Origin: a bacterium
GTDB lineage: Bacteria > Campylobacterota > Campylobacteria > Campylobacterales > Sulfurimonadaceae
Direction of reading: 5' to 3'
Length of the DNA stretch: 64,000 nt
Assembly: GCA_018825665.1 (NCBI GenBank)
Contig: JAHJEG010000005.1
Span: 1 to 64,000 of the forward strand
This document shows, one piece after another, positions 52,701 through 61,877 of the stretch (the first letter of the stretch is position 1; each line of letters begins with the position of its first letter). Position numbers and translations under genes: made by a program. The notes below the pieces were generated by a model. That model was given only the letters and a program-made list of their open reading frames with translations. It did no database searches and was not told the origin of the DNA.

Positions 52701-55667
52701 TGGAAGAAGCTCAATTACAGTTCCATCAGGAGTTGTGAGTTTAGATGCAGAGGCTTGTAGGTCGGCTATCGTGTTATCCATACTCTTTGCCAAAAATCCC
52801 TGTGTATAAAAACCTGCCCAAACAATTTTTGCATTTGCGGGGATACCTGAGATTTCCGCTTTTGAAGAGTTTTGTGTTGTCGTGTCCGAATCTATATCAA
52901 TATAGCTTAGGTTCAAGTTATTGTTTGACTGTGTCGTAGCCTTACATGTGCTGCCCCCGTCTTTCCAGCATAAAACGGTATTTCCTATAACTTTTAGATT
53001 CCCCTTGATATTTCTTGTGTTTATAGGATTTCTTATAGTGAACTCTCTTTCCTGGCTTGTAATAGTGCTACATTCTCCCACCCCGTTTTGATCCAGACCC
53101 GTGCTGTCATAAACGAAGGTTTGATTATTTCTCATGACTATGTTGCCCTCTGCGGTGATACCGCCTTTCCAGCCGTCTGTGTTGTTTGAGTTTCCATCAA
53201 GATTGAAGTTTTTTTGCGTGTAGAAGAAAGCCGTTATGTCATATTGTCCGCTGCTGCTTGTAAAGGTGATATCCCCTCTTGAGAATATTATAAAATCAGA
53301 TGCCGTACCGTTATCATTCATAGTGATGGGATGACCGCCGAAAGTAGCTCCGTTTTCTAAAAATATACGTACCTGACCTTGTATCTCAACAACAAACTTA
53401 TCCCCGTGGTGAATCCACTCTCCGATATAGTAATCCCCGCTTTTGAAGATATATGTAACGTCACTTGTGGAACTTTGAAGAGATTTTATTTTCATATAGC
53501 TTGTACCCGAATCGTTGTAGACAGAGCCCGGGTCAAAGGTGACGGTAGTTTTTGCGTTTACGGTTATATCACCGTAGTCTGCATCGCCAAGGGTAGTGGC
53601 ACTTGTAATGCTGAGTGCCGCGGCATTGCTTGAGGCATAAAAAGGAACGGCAAACTTATCAAATTCAGGCGTATTCACATTACAGTCGACTCCGTCACAG
53701 CTTACCTTACTTGTAAGCGGTGAGGGATTGGTAGTTGTAGCAACGACAGAATCTACGTTAAGTATCGTTGTCCCGCTGCTGGCCGAACTAAGGTCTAGTG
53801 TTTGGTAGGTCGCTAAAGCACTCGGGAAGATACCGCACTGCGAGATAGCGGGATCTGTAACAGGAGGAGCACACTCTCCAAGTACACCGCTGTAGGTCGT
53901 TCCGTTTTTTACATAAGTAGCCTGCAGGGTACCGCTTGTACTGAAAAAACTGTTCATTATATCTATAAAGCTGCTGCCTTTATAGACACTGACGCTGCGA
54001 TTTTGATTTGCTGTTACCCCATTAAGCTCAAAAGTCCAGCCGCCGTTGTTAAACATACTGATGGGACCGATTGTGTTTCCATTGCTGTCCTCATTACAAT
54101 TGTCACCCTTTGCACCTGCGTCTACAGAACAATCATCAAAACTGCCAAAGGAGAATAGGCTCGATGTGTCAAAGTACACTATAACATTTTCAAGGCTGTC
54201 TGTGCCGTTTAGATTGTTTATAGGTGTTGTAGTTTGGCAGATTTGACCGGAGCGTCTACTGCTGACACAATTCTCGGTTGGAGTGCCATAACACATATCA
54301 TCGGCATTTGCAATGACACAGACCGTTTGATTGCTGCCGCTGTCTATCCCTTTTACACGGCTGTCATATGTAACCGAAGTGTACGCATCAAGATAGATAT
54401 TGTTTTTTGCAATGATAGCTCCGTTTACAGCGGCATTATTGCTGGCCAGGCGTACATCGCCTTCTGAAATGACCAATCCCGAGACTTTCGTATTTCCGTT
54501 GAGCTGGATTCCGTTTTTGGAATAAAGAAGGAATTTGGAAGGATCTCCCCCCTCGTTCATCTTCATACCCAGTCCGCTGCTGCTGTCGCTAAAAGAGCTG
54601 TAGGTAAAAATGCGGACGGTGCCGTCGCCTGTAGGGATTATTTGAACGTTGCTTCCGATGATAAGATTTTGGAAGTAGTAGTCACCGGGTGCAAGATAGA
54701 TGATTGAATTGTATTTGAAATTTACCGTACCATTGACTTTCATCGCGATGCGAGATTGTCTGTTTGTATCGATTTTTACAACACCGTTTTCGGTGATACT
54801 GAGCTCCCCGTTGATATAAATCGTATCGGCATGAATGTCGAAGTTTTGTACCTTGAGTCCCTGTGCGTAAAAACTGTCGGCGCTTGCAATATTTATCGAT
54901 GTATTGCCCGTACCTGCGTCTATACCGTCTTTAAACTTGTAGTCTCCGTTTGATCCGCCGATATTGAGCGTGGCTCCGTCTCCGCTCATTTTCCAGCTTC
55001 CGGCATCGATTGTCTTGGCATCGGGAAGATTGACCGTGGAGTTATCCCCCTGAGTGAGCCTTCGGGTCTGAAAGGAAGAGGCGTTGTTGAGTGTCAAAGA
55101 GGTTTGAGAGTTTATCCCTCCGCTGGCATCTTCAATCTCAACGGCATAGGAACTTGACTTATTGACAATCAGTTGGGAGTTTGTGTCATGGATTGCAAGT
55201 GATTTGATTTTGAATGTTGAAGTGTTGCTTTTGACATTCATCTTTACGGTTGCGTAACTGCGGACTTTGACATCATCAAATTCTTTTACATTGTTTTCGG
55301 TGGTATCGCTTGTGTAGTCTTTATCCGTCCTGCTGTTATTTCTGAATGACTGGTCTATACTAGGGCTTGAAGGACTCGGAGTGTTTAAAAAGCTGCTAAA
55401 TGAGATCGGTGCTCCATCTGCCGTACATCTTGTTCCCTGCGCTTTACAGGAATCCGAAGCGGTATCTGCCGCATTGACCACAAAAGAGGTGGAGAGGGCG
55501 CTGTCGGGATTGTTATAAATATAACTTTGTCCCCCGAAATTGATTCTGCTTGATGAACCGTAGGTGTTCACCGCATCATCGATACACATCCCTGAACCGG
55601 ATACGGCAAACACCATTGCAAGACCAAGAACGGCCGGCAGGCGCGTAAAATTTTTAAAAGCTTTCAT
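49716..55667 (-). CDS. Giant MshQ-like surface protein (DUF6701)
   Basis: About 1983 residues, exported by signal peptide (MKAFKNFTRLPAVLGLAMVFA). Two similar beta-rich modules (about residues 130-460 and 750-945) each contain a GDYYF/GDYYI repeat followed by glycine/asparagine-rich strands, like stacked beta-helix repeats. Then comes a region with DUF11-like character (SVGDTITVNTWISN to LEYVPNTFLMKN) and a C-terminal DUF6701 region, ending as in MSHA protein MshQ. The start at 55667 is fixed by AAAGGAGG. It is first in an operon with three pseudopilin-type genes, probably a fibre tip or adhesin. Confidence 0.82.
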   Translation of the reverse strand: MKAFKNFTRLPAVLGLAMVFAVSGSGMCIDDAVNTYGSSSRINFGGQSYIYNNPDSALSTSFVVNAADTASDSCKAQGTRCTADGAPISFSSFLNTPSPSSPSIDQSFRNNSRTDKDYTSDTTENNVKEFDDVKVRSYATVKMNVKSNTSTFKIKSLAIHDTNSQLIVNKSSSYAVEIEDASGGINSQTSLTLNNASSFQTRRLTQGDNSTVNLPDAKTIDAGSWKMSGDGATLNIGGSNGDYKFKDGIDAGTGNTSINIASADSFYAQGLKVQNFDIHADTIYINGELSITENGVVKIDTNRQSRIAMKVNGTVNFKYNSIIYLAPGDYYFQNLIIGSNVQIIPTGDGTVRIFTYSSFSDSSSGLGMKMNEGGDPSKFLLYSKNGIQLNGNTKVSGLVISEGDVRLASNNAAVNGAIIAKNNIYLDAYTSVTYDSRVKGIDSGSNQTVCVIANADDMCYGTPTENCVSSRRSGQICQTTTPINNLNGTDSLENVIVYFDTSSLFSFGSFDDCSVDAGAKGDNCNEDSNGNTIGPISMFNNGGWTFELNGVTANQNRSVSVYKGSSFIDIMNSFFSTSGTLQATYVKNGTTYSGVLGECAPPVTDPAISQCGIFPSALATYQTLDLSSASSGTTILNVDSVVATTTNPSPLTSKVSCDGVDCNVNTPEFDKFAVPFYASSNAAALSITSATTLGDADYGDITVNAKTTVTFDPGSVYNDSGTSYMKIKSLQSSTSDVTYIFKSGDYYIGEWIHHGDKFVVEIQGQVRIFLENGATFGGHPITMNDNGTASDFIIFSRGDITFTSSSGQYDITAFFYTQKNFNLDGNSNNTDGWKGGITAEGNIVMRNNQTFVYDSTGLDQNGVGECSTITSQEREFTIRNPINTRNIKGNLKVIGNTVLCWKDGGSTCKATTQSNNNLNLSYIDIDSDTTTQNSSKAEISGIPANAKIVWAGFYTQGFLAKSMDNTIADLQASASKLTTPDGTVIELLPNVIDVFEYSSNQYTYSTFNEVSELLGLSGSQANGWFTGANIKATEGKHSNLGYFGAWSLVVIYQDNSASSTETLKNISVFDGYKRVSSQTAYKNVDITVDGFLTPTSGDIASTLSLFVGEGDIAYTGDKLNLDGEPINSTNAFNSSTSGFTADPSLANNSGIDIQNHDVGTSGLNIIQNGQQSATINMTSSSDAYYPSMVAFTTELYEPRVCYRQQFLDASGNVLESVSVGDTITVNTWISNMKKDAADGNLEIADKVEITMELDTQNLEYVPNTFLMKNIGESVYTAQTDSPNTSSSDKVDYFTDTDTTKWRVGTGASSVDGGQLLPNVTGSDSLKSFVSFQTKLLQSGDISIENIYKVSYENSLLGVRFGDESPLNIGICKDVNTSLGVSGILGAFNVVNETGGASDFNDASSNQTWLVTQVAARPFNVKLISLNSTNDALSAYTGDVTVSLIATPDYPSCGDNATCKQSLCDAQPSISATADVTFTNESSKILNLSHNNASQSVSFKVAYNGGTKFACSLDSFAIRPDRFILGTPAGEDIELLTAGQNYMFSLTAAQASATTATIGYDVLGANSILENELLLYNPDGSDGSGTLAGDLNFDALYAFNIISGEALDVVKMSFSDVGQVNLKLIDKTWAQIDINNADTLPECSASGAWVCGDVNATFIPSYFSFAGITLHNNNDSNYTYISNDLNMSAHIALTIEAKNSAGDTTNNFDSNSWENPVDIFINVPAVAGMTSHQDDINETLNLGFANGALTVPWNESNDSKKLMFNFNRTVNNELNPVLVNGNTLTVTASSVYTAATSGNAANVAGNATALNNTTFVYGRTHSPRTMITGNNGSALIYYESYCFGTDPNGNTCDKSLLPNGTASTFSDDPRWFTNAAHVVANDGNISNIVQKNGLNIVSAGAASATNPETVNLTYNASATKGYPYKTTMQNNASSWLIFNKYNAATSNEFEVEFLGDSASWAGMRETNTTTNPNASTKTNRRLMW

Positions 55668-55742
55668 AACAGCCTCCTTTGAAGCAAAAAAAACAAGCAC
55701 ACAAAAAGTGGGCTCAGTAGCAATCATTACTATACATACTTA

Positions 55743-55748
55743 ATTATA
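55743..55748 (-). promoter_or_regulatory. -10 promoter of the MSHA-like operon
   Basis: On the minus strand GTAGTATAAT lies about 76 bases upstream of the mshQ-like ATG; the leader carries the strong site AAAGGAGG (55673-55680). Confidence 0.5.
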
Positions 55749-55847
55749 CTACCATCTGACCTTGTTTATTACTTAAAGTGAATGGATTTGTTCAAATATG
55801 ATACAAATAAACAGAGTGAAGCCTTGGCATACGGCTGTAAAAAGTTT

Positions 55848-55884
55848 TATTTCCACATGCCGCACTCTTTGGCATGTGGAAATA
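55848..55884. repeat. Perfect inverted pair of the TTCCACATGCC motif at the end of fliW
   Basis: Arms 55848-55861 and 55871-55884 are exact 14-base reverse complements around a 9-base loop; both contain TTCCACATGCC. Located 11 bases beyond the fliW stop. The nearest T run on the fliW transcript comes several bases after the stem, so terminator function is weak. Confidence 0.9.
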
Positions 55885-55895
55885 TTTATGCTGGG

Positions 55896-56276
55896 TTATT
55901 TTTTCAAAAAAGCGGAAATTTTTTCAGCCACGCCGTATTTTGTGGATTCGGGAAGGATAATCTGAATAGCTTTTTTGTTATCGGTATTAAAGACAAGCGG
56001 TCCTATGAAGTTTACAATCGAATCTTCGATAGGGGTTTGAATTAGCACGATGTTTAAAACCAGCAGGTTTGAATCTTTGGCGGCGCCGATAGCATCTTCT
56101 ACGCTCTTTGTTACTTCAAAATCGTACTCTCTAAGGACAAAAGGATCTATAAGCGTAAAAGAGATATGTTCATCTTCTACAGCTTGCATTTTCATAAAAA
56201 TATCATCTATCTTTTCTAGTTTAACTTGCTTTATGCTTTCAAAGCCTAAAATTGGCGCACTTATATCAAATATCAT
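55896..56276 (-). CDS. fliW: Flagellar assembly factor FliW
   Basis: A 126-residue protein that binds flagellin and antagonises CsrA. Motifs: ISFTLIDPFVLREYDFEV and LNIVLIQTPIEDSIVNFIGPLVFN, the core of FliW. Divergent from bamD and lon, as I recall for HP1377-HP1379. Implies a flagellated, motile cell. Confidence 0.92.
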   Translation of the reverse strand: MIFDISAPILGFESIKQVKLEKIDDIFMKMQAVEDEHISFTLIDPFVLREYDFEVTKSVEDAIGAAKDSNLLVLNIVLIQTPIEDSIVNFIGPLVFNTDNKKAIQIILPESTKYGVAEKISAFLKK

Positions 56277-56421
56277 AAAAAAACCTTTTATCGAGACACC
56301 TTTTTTGGTGTTTAAAATTTAGTGATTATAACAGTTTAAGCATAAAATGTACCCACTTTAATAAGAGATAGAGTTCTTTTTGATAAAATAGCAAGTTATT
56401 TAAAACTAGGAAAATATTTAT

Positions 56422-57159
56422 ATGAATGTAAAAATTAATTTTACTTTGGTCGTACTGGCTGTTTCTATCTTTTTTGGAGGATGTTCCAAAGATGTAGAAG
56501 AATATAATAAACCGGCTATTTATTGGTATGGTAAGATCGTGAAGTCAATCTCAGACGGAAGCCTGGAAAAGGCGGACAGTTACTACAGCTCTCTTCAGGG
56601 AGAGCATATAGGCTCTCCTCTTTTGCCTGAAGCTACGATGATTTTGGCAATTGCCCACATGCAGTATGAAGAGTATCTGCTGAGCGAGCATTTTTTGGAT
56701 GAGTATATAAAACGCTATGCCAATCCAAATGAAAAAGAGTTTGCAGAGTTTATCAAGATAAAATCAAAATATCTGGCTCTGCCCAACCCCAGAAGAGACC
56801 AGGCCCTAATCGATGAGGCGATAAGCGATGCCAAGGCATTCAAGCTTAATTATCCTTATTCTATGTATTACACGATAGTCGATACTATGCTCACCAACCT
56901 TTATATGGCACAGACATCATTAAACGAATCTATAGCAGATTTGTATGAGAGACTCGATAAGCCAAAAAGTGCAAGCTATTACAGAGCTATGAAGCCGCAG
57001 CCTTGGATCAACTGGGATGATGTGGATCAGGCGAATATCCCTTGGTACAGAGCCTGGTTTGAAGGTGACGGTACACAGAGTTGGTACGGATTTATAGTAC
57101 CTGATACCAGAAGTGTCGTATCAAGAAACTCTGTTCATGATGAAAATGAAACAAAATAA
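56422..57159 (+). CDS. bamD: Outer-membrane assembly lipoprotein BamD (ComL)
   Basis: A 245-residue lipoprotein: lipobox FFGGC (Cys21) and tetratricopeptide-type helices (WYGKIVKSISDGSLEKADSYYSSL). Essential BAM subunit, docking outer-membrane proteins on BamA. A TGATAAAAT promoter ends at about 56389 and AGGAAAA precedes the ATG. lon follows after 24 bases. Confidence 0.92.
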   Translation: MNVKINFTLVVLAVSIFFGGCSKDVEEYNKPAIYWYGKIVKSISDGSLEKADSYYSSLQGEHIGSPLLPEATMILAIAHMQYEEYLLSEHFLDEYIKRYANPNEKEFAEFIKIKSKYLALPNPRRDQALIDEAISDAKAFKLNYPYSMYYTIVDTMLTNLYMAQTSLNESIADLYERLDKPKSASYYRAMKPQPWINWDDVDQANIPWYRAWFEGDGTQSWYGFIVPDTRSVVSRNSVHDENETK

Positions 57160-57183
57160 ATAATTTAACAAATAGGAAGATGA

Positions 57184-59601
57184 ATGAAACTAAGCAATTA
57201 TGGTGAATTTCCTGCAGATATTCCGGTTATAGCAGAAGATGAACTTTTTTTATATCCATTTATGATATCACCGCTTTTTTTAAGCGATGAAAGCAATATA
57301 AAGGCGGCCGCAAAAGCGATAGAGGATGATTCTTTGGTGATAGTCTGCTCTACAAAGCCGTCCCACGAGGGGGAGAGAACCTACGATTCTCTTTATGATA
57401 CGGGAGTTGTCGGTTCTATTATGAGAAAAGTGGCACTTCCCGATGGAAGATTCAAGGTGCTTTTTCAGGGACTCGCACGTGCAAAAATACTTCATCAGGT
57501 GGGTGAAGCGCCTTTGATCGCGCATGTCGATGTCTTAAACCCGACAAACGTGAACTCACTTAAAATCGATGCTATTTTAGAAGTGGTTCGCGAAAAGGTG
57601 AGAACATTATCCACCGTGAGCAACTATTTCCCGCCTGACCTGCTCAGAACCATAGAAGAAAACCATGACCACAACCGTATCATAGACCTTATATGCAGTA
57701 CCGTAAAACTAAAAAAAGAACAGGCCTACAAGCTGTTTGTCGAGGTGGATACGGAGCAGAGATTCCTGCATCTTATCGATTATCTTATAGAGGAGATAGA
57801 AGCGAACAAACTTCAAAAAGAGATTCGTTCAAAAGTGCATACGCATATAGAAAAGGTCAATAAAGAATACTTTTTAAAAGAGCAGTTGAAGCAGATTCAA
57901 AAAGAGCTTGGCACGGACACCTCAAGAGATGAAGAGATAGAAGAATACCGTAAAAAACTTGAAGCCAAAAAAGACAAAATGGGTTCAGAGGCCTACAAGG
58001 AGATAAGCAAGCAGATTGAGAGATTCTCAAGAATGCATCCGGATTCTTCTGATGCGTCTATGACTCAGACCTATTTGGATTGGGTTTTGGAGATTCCATT
58101 CGGTGAGAAGGCGAAAAAAGCTCTTAAGATAGCAGATGTCGAGACTCAGCTTGACAGCGACCACTTCTCGCTTGAAAAACCAAAGAAAAGAATAGTAGAG
58201 TATTTCGCAGTAAAAGAACTTTTGGAGCTAAGAGGCATAAGCAATGCAAATTCAAGCGGAGCTATCCTTTGTTTTTCGGGACCTCCGGGTGTGGGTAAGA
58301 CCTCCCTTGCAAACTCTATCGCCACAGCGCTCAAGCGTCCTCTTGTAAGAATCGCACTAGGCGGGCTTGAAGACGTGAATGAGCTTCGCGGACACAGAAG
58401 AACCTATGTCGGAGCAATGCCTGGGCGTATTACACAAGGTCTGATAGATGCCAAAAAAATGAACCCTGTCGTGGTTCTGGATGAGATAGACAAGGTGAGC
58501 CGCTCTCAAAGAGGAGACCCAACGGCAGCACTTTTAGAGATTTTGGACCCTGAGCAAAATAAAGATTTCAGAGATTACTATCTGAACTTCAACATAGACC
58601 TGAGCGACGTTATCTTTATAGCAACAGCCAATGACGTAGGGCGCATACCTGCACCGCTTCGTGACAGAATGGAGTTTATCACGGTCAGCTCATACACTCC
58701 TCAGGAGAAGTTTGAGATAGCAAAAAGATACCTTATCCCTCAGGAACTTAAAAAACACGGGCTTAAAAGCTCTGAGGTAAGTATCTCCAAACCGGCGCTC
58801 AAAGAACTGATACACAGTTATACGCGTGAAGCAGGGGTAAGAAATCTTCGCCGAAGAATTGCAGATATGAGCAGAAAGGCGGCAAAAGAAATTTTACAAC
58901 ATCCTGACGTTCAGAAGATTTCCGTGACTCTGAAAAATTTAAAAGACTACTTTGACAAAAGCGTATTCGAGATTGAAAAAACAAACAAAATCCCTGTCGT
59001 AGGAGTTGTCAACGGCCTTGCATGGACGGCGGTCGGCGGAGATGTCTTAAAAATAGAGAGCATCCGCATTAAGGGCAAGGGCAATCTGCAGCTTACGGGC
59101 AGTCTTGGCGATGTTATGAAAGAATCGGCGAGAATTGCCATGAGTGTTGTAAAGACTTTGATAGACACTAAAAAGCTTAAAATTTCCGATGATAATCTGC
59201 CTATGAGTTTTAAAGAGCTCGAAGAGAAGATCAAAGTGGACCCGAGCGAAGTGTATAAACGCTATGACCTGCATATACATGTCCCAGACGGTGCGACGCC
59301 AAAAGACGGTCCAAGTGCAGGTATAGCGATGGTGAGCGTCATCTCATCGATACTCAGCTCACAAAAGATACGTTCAGAAATCGCAATGACGGGAGAGGTT
59401 TCACTAAGCGGAGACGTTTTGCCTATAGGCGGACTCAAAGAGAAACTGATCGCCGCGCATAAGGCGGGTATGACAAAGGCGATTATCCCTGCCAAAAATT
59501 ATGAAAGAGATTTGGAAGATATTCCAAAAGAGGTCAGAGACGCCGTTGAGATTGTCGGTGTCAGCAGAGTGGAAGAAGTCTTAAAAATGGTTTTAGTGTA
59601 G
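57184..59601 (+). CDS. lon: ATP-dependent protease Lon
   Basis: An 805-residue AAA+ protease. N-terminal substrate domain (about 1-200), coiled segment, Walker A GPPGVGKTSLAN, Walker B VVVLDEIDK, and the Ser-Lys catalytic dyad in DGPSAGIAMV and KEKLIAAHKAG. Complete. The last 9 bases overlap the convergent epimerase gene. Confidence 0.97.
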   Translation: MKLSNYGEFPADIPVIAEDELFLYPFMISPLFLSDESNIKAAAKAIEDDSLVIVCSTKPSHEGERTYDSLYDTGVVGSIMRKVALPDGRFKVLFQGLARAKILHQVGEAPLIAHVDVLNPTNVNSLKIDAILEVVREKVRTLSTVSNYFPPDLLRTIEENHDHNRIIDLICSTVKLKKEQAYKLFVEVDTEQRFLHLIDYLIEEIEANKLQKEIRSKVHTHIEKVNKEYFLKEQLKQIQKELGTDTSRDEEIEEYRKKLEAKKDKMGSEAYKEISKQIERFSRMHPDSSDASMTQTYLDWVLEIPFGEKAKKALKIADVETQLDSDHFSLEKPKKRIVEYFAVKELLELRGISNANSSGAILCFSGPPGVGKTSLANSIATALKRPLVRIALGGLEDVNELRGHRRTYVGAMPGRITQGLIDAKKMNPVVVLDEIDKVSRSQRGDPTAALLEILDPEQNKDFRDYYLNFNIDLSDVIFIATANDVGRIPAPLRDRMEFITVSSYTPQEKFEIAKRYLIPQELKKHGLKSSEVSISKPALKELIHSYTREAGVRNLRRRIADMSRKAAKEILQHPDVQKISVTLKNLKDYFDKSVFEIEKTNKIPVVGVVNGLAWTAVGGDVLKIESIRIKGKGNLQLTGSLGDVMKESARIAMSVVKTLIDTKKLKISDDNLPMSFKELEEKIKVDPSEVYKRYDLHIHVPDGATPKDGPSAGIAMVSVISSILSSQKIRSEIAMTGEVSLSGDVLPIGGLKEKLIAAHKAGMTKAIIPAKNYERDLEDIPKEVRDAVEIVGVSRVEEVLKMVLV

Positions 59602-60630
59602 CTTATCTGCTTTGAGCGTGATAGCACAGCCATTATAGTCAAAATCAAGTTCACCTGGAAGTCCTTTGCAGAGCAAAGGACTGTCCAAGTCCACATGCCG
59701 AATCACATCCCGATATGCAAAAGCCAGATGCAGTGCGGTATTGATTGAACAGGGACCTTCAAGCATAGAGCCGAGCATACACTCTATCCGGTTTTCTCTG
59801 GCATAATCGAGTATCTCTATCGCCTTGGTCACTCCCCCGCATTTCATAAGCTTGATATTTATCATATCCGCACATTTGTGCAAGGTCACATTTTTTACAT
59901 CATCCAAGGTATACACGGCCTCATCCGCGAGTATCGGTATCTCTGAATATGCAGTGATTTTTTTGAGACCGCTCAAATCATCTGCAGCTACAGGCTGCTC
60001 AATCAGCTCAATATCCAAATCTTTTACGGCATCTATAAATTTTAGCGTATTTTGCACATGCCAGGCCTGATTGGCATCTACGAGTATCTTTGCACCTTTT
60101 ATATTCTGTGATATGCTTTTTACAACTTCTATGGCATGTGCAATATCGCTTCCGAGTTTTACTTTTAAAATCCACATGCCCCCATCAAAGGCTTTTTTTG
60201 CGTCAGCGAGCATGGCATGTGGATCCTTCAGACTGATTGTTATCGCGGTATGAATCGGGCTAAAATCAGAGGCTTGAAAATACTCATACAGCTCCTTATT
60301 GTTCGCCTGGGCAAGCAGACTTACACATGCCATATCGATAGCGGCCTTTGCGCTTGAACCTATGTGAGAGGCATGCAGGAGTTTCAGGGCATCTTTGGGA
60401 GTTTGAAAAAGAAGGGAGTGTTTTATTTTTTTGACAGAGGACAAGATGCTTGGTATATCCTCACCCGTAACGGCCTTGGTCGCGGGTGCCTCTCCGTAGG
60501 CAAACAATCCGTTCTCACATCGGAGTGTCACACGCACATATTCAACGGAATCCACTCTTCTAAGGGCAGTAATAAAGGGTGTTTTTAAAGGGATATGTTT
60601 TAGCTCTGTGGATATGCTGAGTATTTTCAT
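59593..60630 (-). CDS. L-Ala-D/L-Glu (dipeptide) epimerase, enolase superfamily
   Basis: A 345-residue muconate-lactonizing-type enolase-superfamily enzyme. Catalytic lysines in LKVKLG, metal ligands in VDANQAW, IEQP and LADEAV. The pattern fits dipeptide epimerases that convert L-Ala-D-Glu from murein tripeptide to L-Ala-L-Glu for catabolism. The neighbouring DUF819 transporter overlaps by four bases, consistent with murein peptide recycling. The region is dense in the dispersed motif (59690-59699, 60171-60180, 60214-60222). Confidence 0.85.
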   Translation of the reverse strand: MKILSISTELKHIPLKTPFITALRRVDSVEYVRVTLRCENGLFAYGEAPATKAVTGEDIPSILSSVKKIKHSLLFQTPKDALKLLHASHIGSSAKAAIDMACVSLLAQANNKELYEYFQASDFSPIHTAITISLKDPHAMLADAKKAFDGGMWILKVKLGSDIAHAIEVVKSISQNIKGAKILVDANQAWHVQNTLKFIDAVKDLDIELIEQPVAADDLSGLKKITAYSEIPILADEAVYTLDDVKNVTLHKCADMINIKLMKCGGVTKAIEILDYARENRIECMLGSMLEGPCSINTALHLAFAYRDVIRHVDLDSPLLCKGLPGELDFDYNGCAITLKADKLH

Positions 60631-61757
60631 TTGCTCATCCCCACCAAAACAGTACCGATAATCAGTCCGCCAAAGGTGCCTATGAGATATCCCATAACAG
60701 CCATCAACACACCTACGCTTACAAGGGATTTATTGTATGCCGCGGCTAAAATAGGTGCAGAAGCTACTCCTCCGATATTCGCCAAAGAAGCCACTGCAAC
60801 TGAAAAAAGGTCAAGTTTGAATATTTTCGCACCTGCCGTCATGATGAGGGCATGGACGACAAGGATACAAAAGCCCGCCAAAACATACACCCCGACCTCA
60901 CTAAAGCTCTCAAATACAGCCTTGGAACCTATAAGTGCAATCATAATATAGAGCATGGTAGAAGAAACCTCGCTTGAGCCGTTTATGCTTTTTAGTTTTG
61001 TAAATGAGCCAAGCACCCCAAAAAGGGTGGCAAGAAGAACCACCGTCGTTGTTTGACTGAGTATCTCTATATGTGTAGCGATTATCTGCGATATCAAAGA
61101 AACAAGCACTGCAAAGAGGATTAAAAGCCAGTATCTTTTAGCTCCCATATTGCAGGCACATCCAATCTGCGAAAAAAGGGCTTCACTCTTTTTGGCGCCT
61201 GAGAAGGTGTTGAATTTTTTGGCAAAAGGGACCAGAAACAACAAGAACATAACCCAAACCGTATAATTGACACTGTCAACGATAAGCGCGTAGCCGTAAG
61301 CCTCGTTTGATACATTCAATGCGGAACCGACTGCAATCATATTGGCTGTTCCGCCCATCCAGCTTCCCGAGAGTGCCCCAAATGCCGCAGCCTCGGTTTG
61401 GTTGAAATCAAAAAGCGCCGCTATGAGGATAAATCCAAGAGCAAGACTTAAAACAGCCAAGATATAGGAGAGGAGCAGGGTCTTTCCAAGTTTTAGAAAA
61501 TGGGAAAAGTCAACCTGAAGCAGCATTAAAAAAAGCATGGCCGGAAGAAGATTGGACTTTGCAAGAGAATAGACGGCATCAATCTGTTCATTTTTTTCAT
61601 AGATGCCCAAACCCGCAAGAAGCATGCTAAATGCATAAATCATAACCACACCCGGGACAAACTGGAATATTTTAGCCCTGCTTTTTGATTCTAGGAGATG
61701 AAAAATTGAAGCAATAAGTGCCAAAGAAAAAAGATAAACAGCTCCGGAGCTAATCAC
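60627..61757 (-). CDS. DUF819 family membrane transporter
   Basis: A 376-residue protein with about ten membrane helices and the DUF819 pattern (GALSGSWMGGTANMIAVGSAL; ASLANIGGVASAPILAAAYN), two similar halves. The substrate is unproven; coupling to the dipeptide epimerase suggests transport of murein-derived peptides or their products. ATGA overlap with the next gene. Confidence 0.88.
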   Translation of the reverse strand: MISSGAVYLFSLALIASIFHLLESKSRAKIFQFVPGVVMIYAFSMLLAGLGIYEKNEQIDAVYSLAKSNLLPAMLFLMLLQVDFSHFLKLGKTLLLSYILAVLSLALGFILIAALFDFNQTEAAAFGALSGSWMGGTANMIAVGSALNVSNEAYGYALIVDSVNYTVWVMFLLFLVPFAKKFNTFSGAKKSEALFSQIGCACNMGAKRYWLLILFAVLVSLISQIIATHIEILSQTTTVVLLATLFGVLGSFTKLKSINGSSEVSSTMLYIMIALIGSKAVFESFSEVGVYVLAGFCILVVHALIMTAGAKIFKLDLFSVAVASLANIGGVASAPILAAAYNKSLVSVGVLMAVMGYLIGTFGGLIIGTVLVGMSK

Positions 61758-61877
61758 AATGCTCTCCTTGTATATTTTTGACAGTGTAGCATATATTTAA
61801 AAGAGTAAAACAGACAAAATTGAAGCAAAAAGAGGATATTTATAGGGTTTTAATTATAAAATGAATATATTACGGGC

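Noticed and set aside
55782-56045. 87-residue + strand frame antisense to fliW
   Set aside because: It runs through the inverted repeat and opposite the clearly conserved FliW, with no ribosome site or family likeness.
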